64,000 nt of DNA, taken from NCBI RefSeq assembly GCF_011392125.1, contig NZ_JAAJBU010000015.1:1-64000 (forward strand), given 5' to 3'. Shown here piece by piece: positions 62,099 through 64,000 of this stretch (positions are counted from its first letter, which is position 1; the number at the start of each line of letters is the position of its first letter). The stretch is from Flavobacterium lotistagni. GTDB taxonomy: Bacteria > Bacteroidota > Bacteroidia > Flavobacteriales > Flavobacteriaceae. The position numbers were made by a program, and so were the translations under genes. The notes beneath the pieces were generated by a model. It did no database searches and was not told the DNA's origin. It was given only the letters and a program-made list of their open reading frames with translations.

Positions 62099-62866
62099 AT
62101 GAATCAAAAACTACTTTTTGGCATGAGCGCGCTATGGCTTGTGCTGCTTTCCTGCAATAACAAAAAACTTACTGAAGTGGTCGAAGTGCCGCTGCCGTCC
62201 AAAGAAGATAAAATGGTCATTGGCAATCCGGAAGATGTCAAAGCCGACGATGGCGCATTCAAAATGTTAGCTTTACCATATGGTTATGAAGCTTTGGCAC
62301 CGCATATCGATGCACTCACTATGGAACTGCACTATTCTAAACATTACCTGACTTACACCAATAATCTCAATAAGGCAGTGGCCGGAACCGAACTAGAATC
62401 TTTGCCCATTGAAGATATTCTCAAAAAACTAGACCTGAATAACGCTGACCTAAGAAACAACGCCGGTGGCTATTACAATCACGGCTTATTTTGGGAAAAT
62501 ATGGTGGCTAAAGGCGCAGCAAAACCTAAAGACACTTTAGCCTTGGCCATCAATCGCGATTTCGGTTCTTTCGAAGCCTTCAAAACCCAATTTGAAGAAG
62601 CTGCTTCTAAGCAATTCGGCTCAGGCTGGGCTTGGCTAGTAACTGATAAGGCTGGAAAATTACAAATAACCAGTACAGCCAATCAAGACAATCCTTTAAT
62701 GCCGAATGCTTTGATTAAAGGAACACCGATTCTCGCTTTAGATGTATGGGAACACGCCTATTACCTAAATTATCAGTACAAGCGCAAAAAGTACATCGAG
62801 GCATTTTTCAATGTCATTAATTGGAAAAAAGTAGGTGAACGTTATGAGGAAGCGATAAAAAATTAA
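62099..62866 (+). CDS. sod: Lipoprotein superoxide dismutase (Fe/Mn)
   Basis: A 255-residue exported enzyme. The N-terminus is a lipoprotein signal (FGMSALWLVLLSCNNKK, Cys19), followed by a ~35-residue linker. The Fe/Mn SOD domain has all four metal ligands: His78 (MELHYSKHYLTYTNN), His128 (YYNHGLFWENM), Asp215 and His219 (LALDVWEHAYYLNYQ). Metal type cannot be decided from sequence. The enzyme removes superoxide outside the cytoplasm, which is unusual compared with cytoplasmic SodA/SodB. It lies in the phospholipid operon, 4 bp after the acyl-CoA-binding protein. Confidence 0.93.
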   Translation: MNQKLLFGMSALWLVLLSCNNKKLTEVVEVPLPSKEDKMVIGNPEDVKADDGAFKMLALPYGYEALAPHIDALTMELHYSKHYLTYTNNLNKAVAGTELESLPIEDILKKLDLNNADLRNNAGGYYNHGLFWENMVAKGAAKPKDTLALAINRDFGSFEAFKTQFEEAASKQFGSGWAWLVTDKAGKLQITSTANQDNPLMPNALIKGTPILALDVWEHAYYLNYQYKRKKYIEAFFNVINWKKVGERYEEAIKN

Positions 62867-62927
62867 ACACGAATTTATACAGAATAAGTACTTCTTTAAT
62901 TCGTGCAAATTCGTGTAATTCGTGTTT
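62865..62927. repeat. Inverted repeat with AATTCGTG direct copies
   Basis: Perfect arms AAACACGAATT (62865-62875) and AATTCGTGTTT (62917-62927), with additional AATTCGTG copies at 62898 and 62908. It fills the gap between the convergent sod and valS genes and overlaps the sod stop by two bases; may act as a terminator. Confidence 0.65.
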
Positions 62928-62932
62928 AAAAT

Positions 62933-64000
62933 TTATTTCAACCCAGCCAAACTTTGTTCAATAGTAGCGATTTTGGCTAAGGCATCGGCTTCTTTTTTGC
63001 GTTCTATTTCCAAAACCTTTTCAGGAGCGCCGTTGACAAATTTCTCGTTAGATAATTTAGCTTGTACCGATTTCAAGAAACCTTTGGTATAATTAAGTTC
63101 CTCGGTTAGCTTGGCGATTTCTTCCTCTACATTGATTGCGCCAGTAACCGGGATAAAATATTCGTTTGACTTCACGCGGAAAGACAAAGCGCCGTTGATT
63201 TTCTCAGCTACATAATCATAATCGGAAACATTACCCAATTTGATGATTACCGGATCAAAATATGTCGACACTTTTTCGTTGTTGATGACGCTCATATCGA
63301 TGGCATCCTTGAACGGAATGTTCTTTTCCTTACGAATGGTTCGAATTCCGGAAATCACTTCTATGGCTGTTTCAAAATCTGAAATCAGATTGCTGTCGAA
63401 CATTTTTAATTCTGGCCAAGTTGAGACAATCAAAGCTTCTTCTGGTGTTCTTTCAGCGATGTGTTGCCAAATTTCCTCGGTCAAGAAAGGCATGAACGGA
63501 TGCAATAACTTGAGATTACTTTCCAACATTTCAATCGCTTTGTTGAAAGTAGCGCGGTCAATCGGTTGTTGGTAGGCCGGTTTGATCATTTCCAAGAACC
63601 ATGAACAGAAATCGTCCCAAACGAGTTTATAAATAGCCATGAGTGCATCTGAAATGCGGTACTTTTCAAAATGGTCTTCAATCTCGTGGAGCGTTTGCTG
63701 TAATTTGGCTTCATACCACTGAATTGCGGCTTTAGAAGATTCGGGTTGCGCGATACTGTCTGACACTTCCCAACCTTTGATCAGTCGGAACGCATTCCAG
63801 ATTTTGTTGGAGAAAGATTTTCCCTGCAGACACAATTCTTCGTCAAACATAATATCGTTTCCGGCAGAGGCGCTGAGCAGCAAGCCCACGCGAACACCAT
63901 CGGCTCCGAACTTGTCAATCAAATCCAGTGGATCAGGTGAATTACCTAACGACTTCGACATTTTTCGGCGGTGTTTGTCACGCACTAAACCTGTTAAATA
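62933..64000 (-). CDS. valS: Valine--tRNA ligase, C-terminal part (partial)
   Basis: The frame runs off the right edge, leaving about 355 C-terminal residues. The first visible residues are YLTGLVRDKHRRKMSKSLGN, containing the class I KMSKS loop that activates ATP. The anticodon-binding domain (EIEDHFEKYRISDALMAIYKLVWDDFCSWFLEMIKP, HPFMPFLTEEIWQ) and the C-terminal coiled coil (EEEIAKLTEELNYTKGFLKSV ... FVNGAPEKVLEIERKKEADA) are typical of ValRS, which charges tRNA-Val. About 500 N-terminal residues, including HIGH and editing domains, are outside. Confidence 0.96.
   Translation of the reverse strand, partial: YLTGLVRDKHRRKMSKSLGNSPDPLDLIDKFGADGVRVGLLLSASAGNDIMFDEELCLQGKSFSNKIWNAFRLIKGWEVSDSIAQPESSKAAIQWYEAKLQQTLHEIEDHFEKYRISDALMAIYKLVWDDFCSWFLEMIKPAYQQPIDRATFNKAIEMLESNLKLLHPFMPFLTEEIWQHIAERTPEEALIVSTWPELKMFDSNLISDFETAIEVISGIRTIRKEKNIPFKDAIDMSVINNEKVSTYFDPVIIKLGNVSDYDYVAEKINGALSFRVKSNEYFIPVTGAINVEEEIAKLTEELNYTKGFLKSVQAKLSNEKFVNGAPEKVLEIERKKEADALAKIATIEQSLAGLK

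Overview
The window looks like a chromosomal stretch from a member of the Flavobacteriaceae (Bacteroidota), probably Flavobacterium or a close relative. Supporting signs are a gliding-motility type (T9SS type B) C-terminal sorting domain, a DUF5723 outer-membrane protein, an ABC-F protein of YbiT type, promoters with the TAnnTTTG -7 box, almost no Shine-Dalgarno sequences, and gene neighbourhoods familiar from flavobacteria (pyrR-pyrB-rnz-pdxH; rsfS-ftsH-LUD-cdsA-psd-acyl-CoA-binding protein). I found no tRNA, rRNA, CRISPR array, prophage, transposase or defence locus. The only RNA gene I can support is a small SRP RNA at 17837-17930.

Layout. 1-5300: end of an OmpA-family gene, a lipid-linked sugar flippase, a large T9SS-exported protein and an outer-membrane protein with a POTRA-like region. 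5390-6740: two tandem CAP-domain lipoproteins with duplicated upstream DNA. 7025-10628: one leftward cluster, pyrR-pyrB-STAS-like-rnz-pdxH. 10900-20080: an ABC-F ATPase, a thioredoxin-fold lipoprotein without the catalytic cysteines, a transaldolase-family enzyme, an SRPBCC protein, an SDR oxidoreductase, SRP RNA and a glutaminyl cyclotransferase. 20260-26040: dnaK, an EamA transporter, L-serine ammonia-lyase, DUF2809 and DUF2200 proteins. 26090-31279: a leftward potassium locus made of a KdpD-like kinase, a KdpE-like regulator, Kup and a beta-barrel porin; the usual KdpFABC pump is absent. 31450-49330: a serine hydrolase, panB, two RluA-family pseudouridine synthases, an aldehyde dehydrogenase, a 1349-residue hybrid kinase, a zinc peptidase, a PASTA protein, ddl, coaD, a NUDIX hydrolase and pyrE. 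49566-54493: a peptidase-containing ABC exporter, HlyD and TolC proteins with no visible substrate, followed by an O-antigen ligase-like protein. 56534-62866: birA, rsfS, ftsH, a LUD protein, cdsA, psd, an acyl-CoA-binding protein and a lipoprotein superoxide dismutase. The window ends inside valS.

The least explained signal is in the intergenic DNA. About 26 short arrays have a strict period of 7 bp (or 8 bp in three regions). Units within an array are alike but rarely identical, the word differs from array to array, and arrays usually abut or overlap a stop codon or lie just before a start. In several places the arrays are joined by conserved linkers containing TGGAATTA or CGGAAAGTT. A second family, at least eight copies of an 'AGCCCTGATGG...GCAGGTTCCCGGCTT' element with an exchangeable internal hairpin, sits in many of the same gaps. 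A third family (GGGCGTTACCACAAGGGTCGG...AACGC) has two copies and shares a hairpin cassette with the second. These repeats, the Kup/KdpDE-like locus and the substrate-less peptidase exporter are the best candidates for follow-up.
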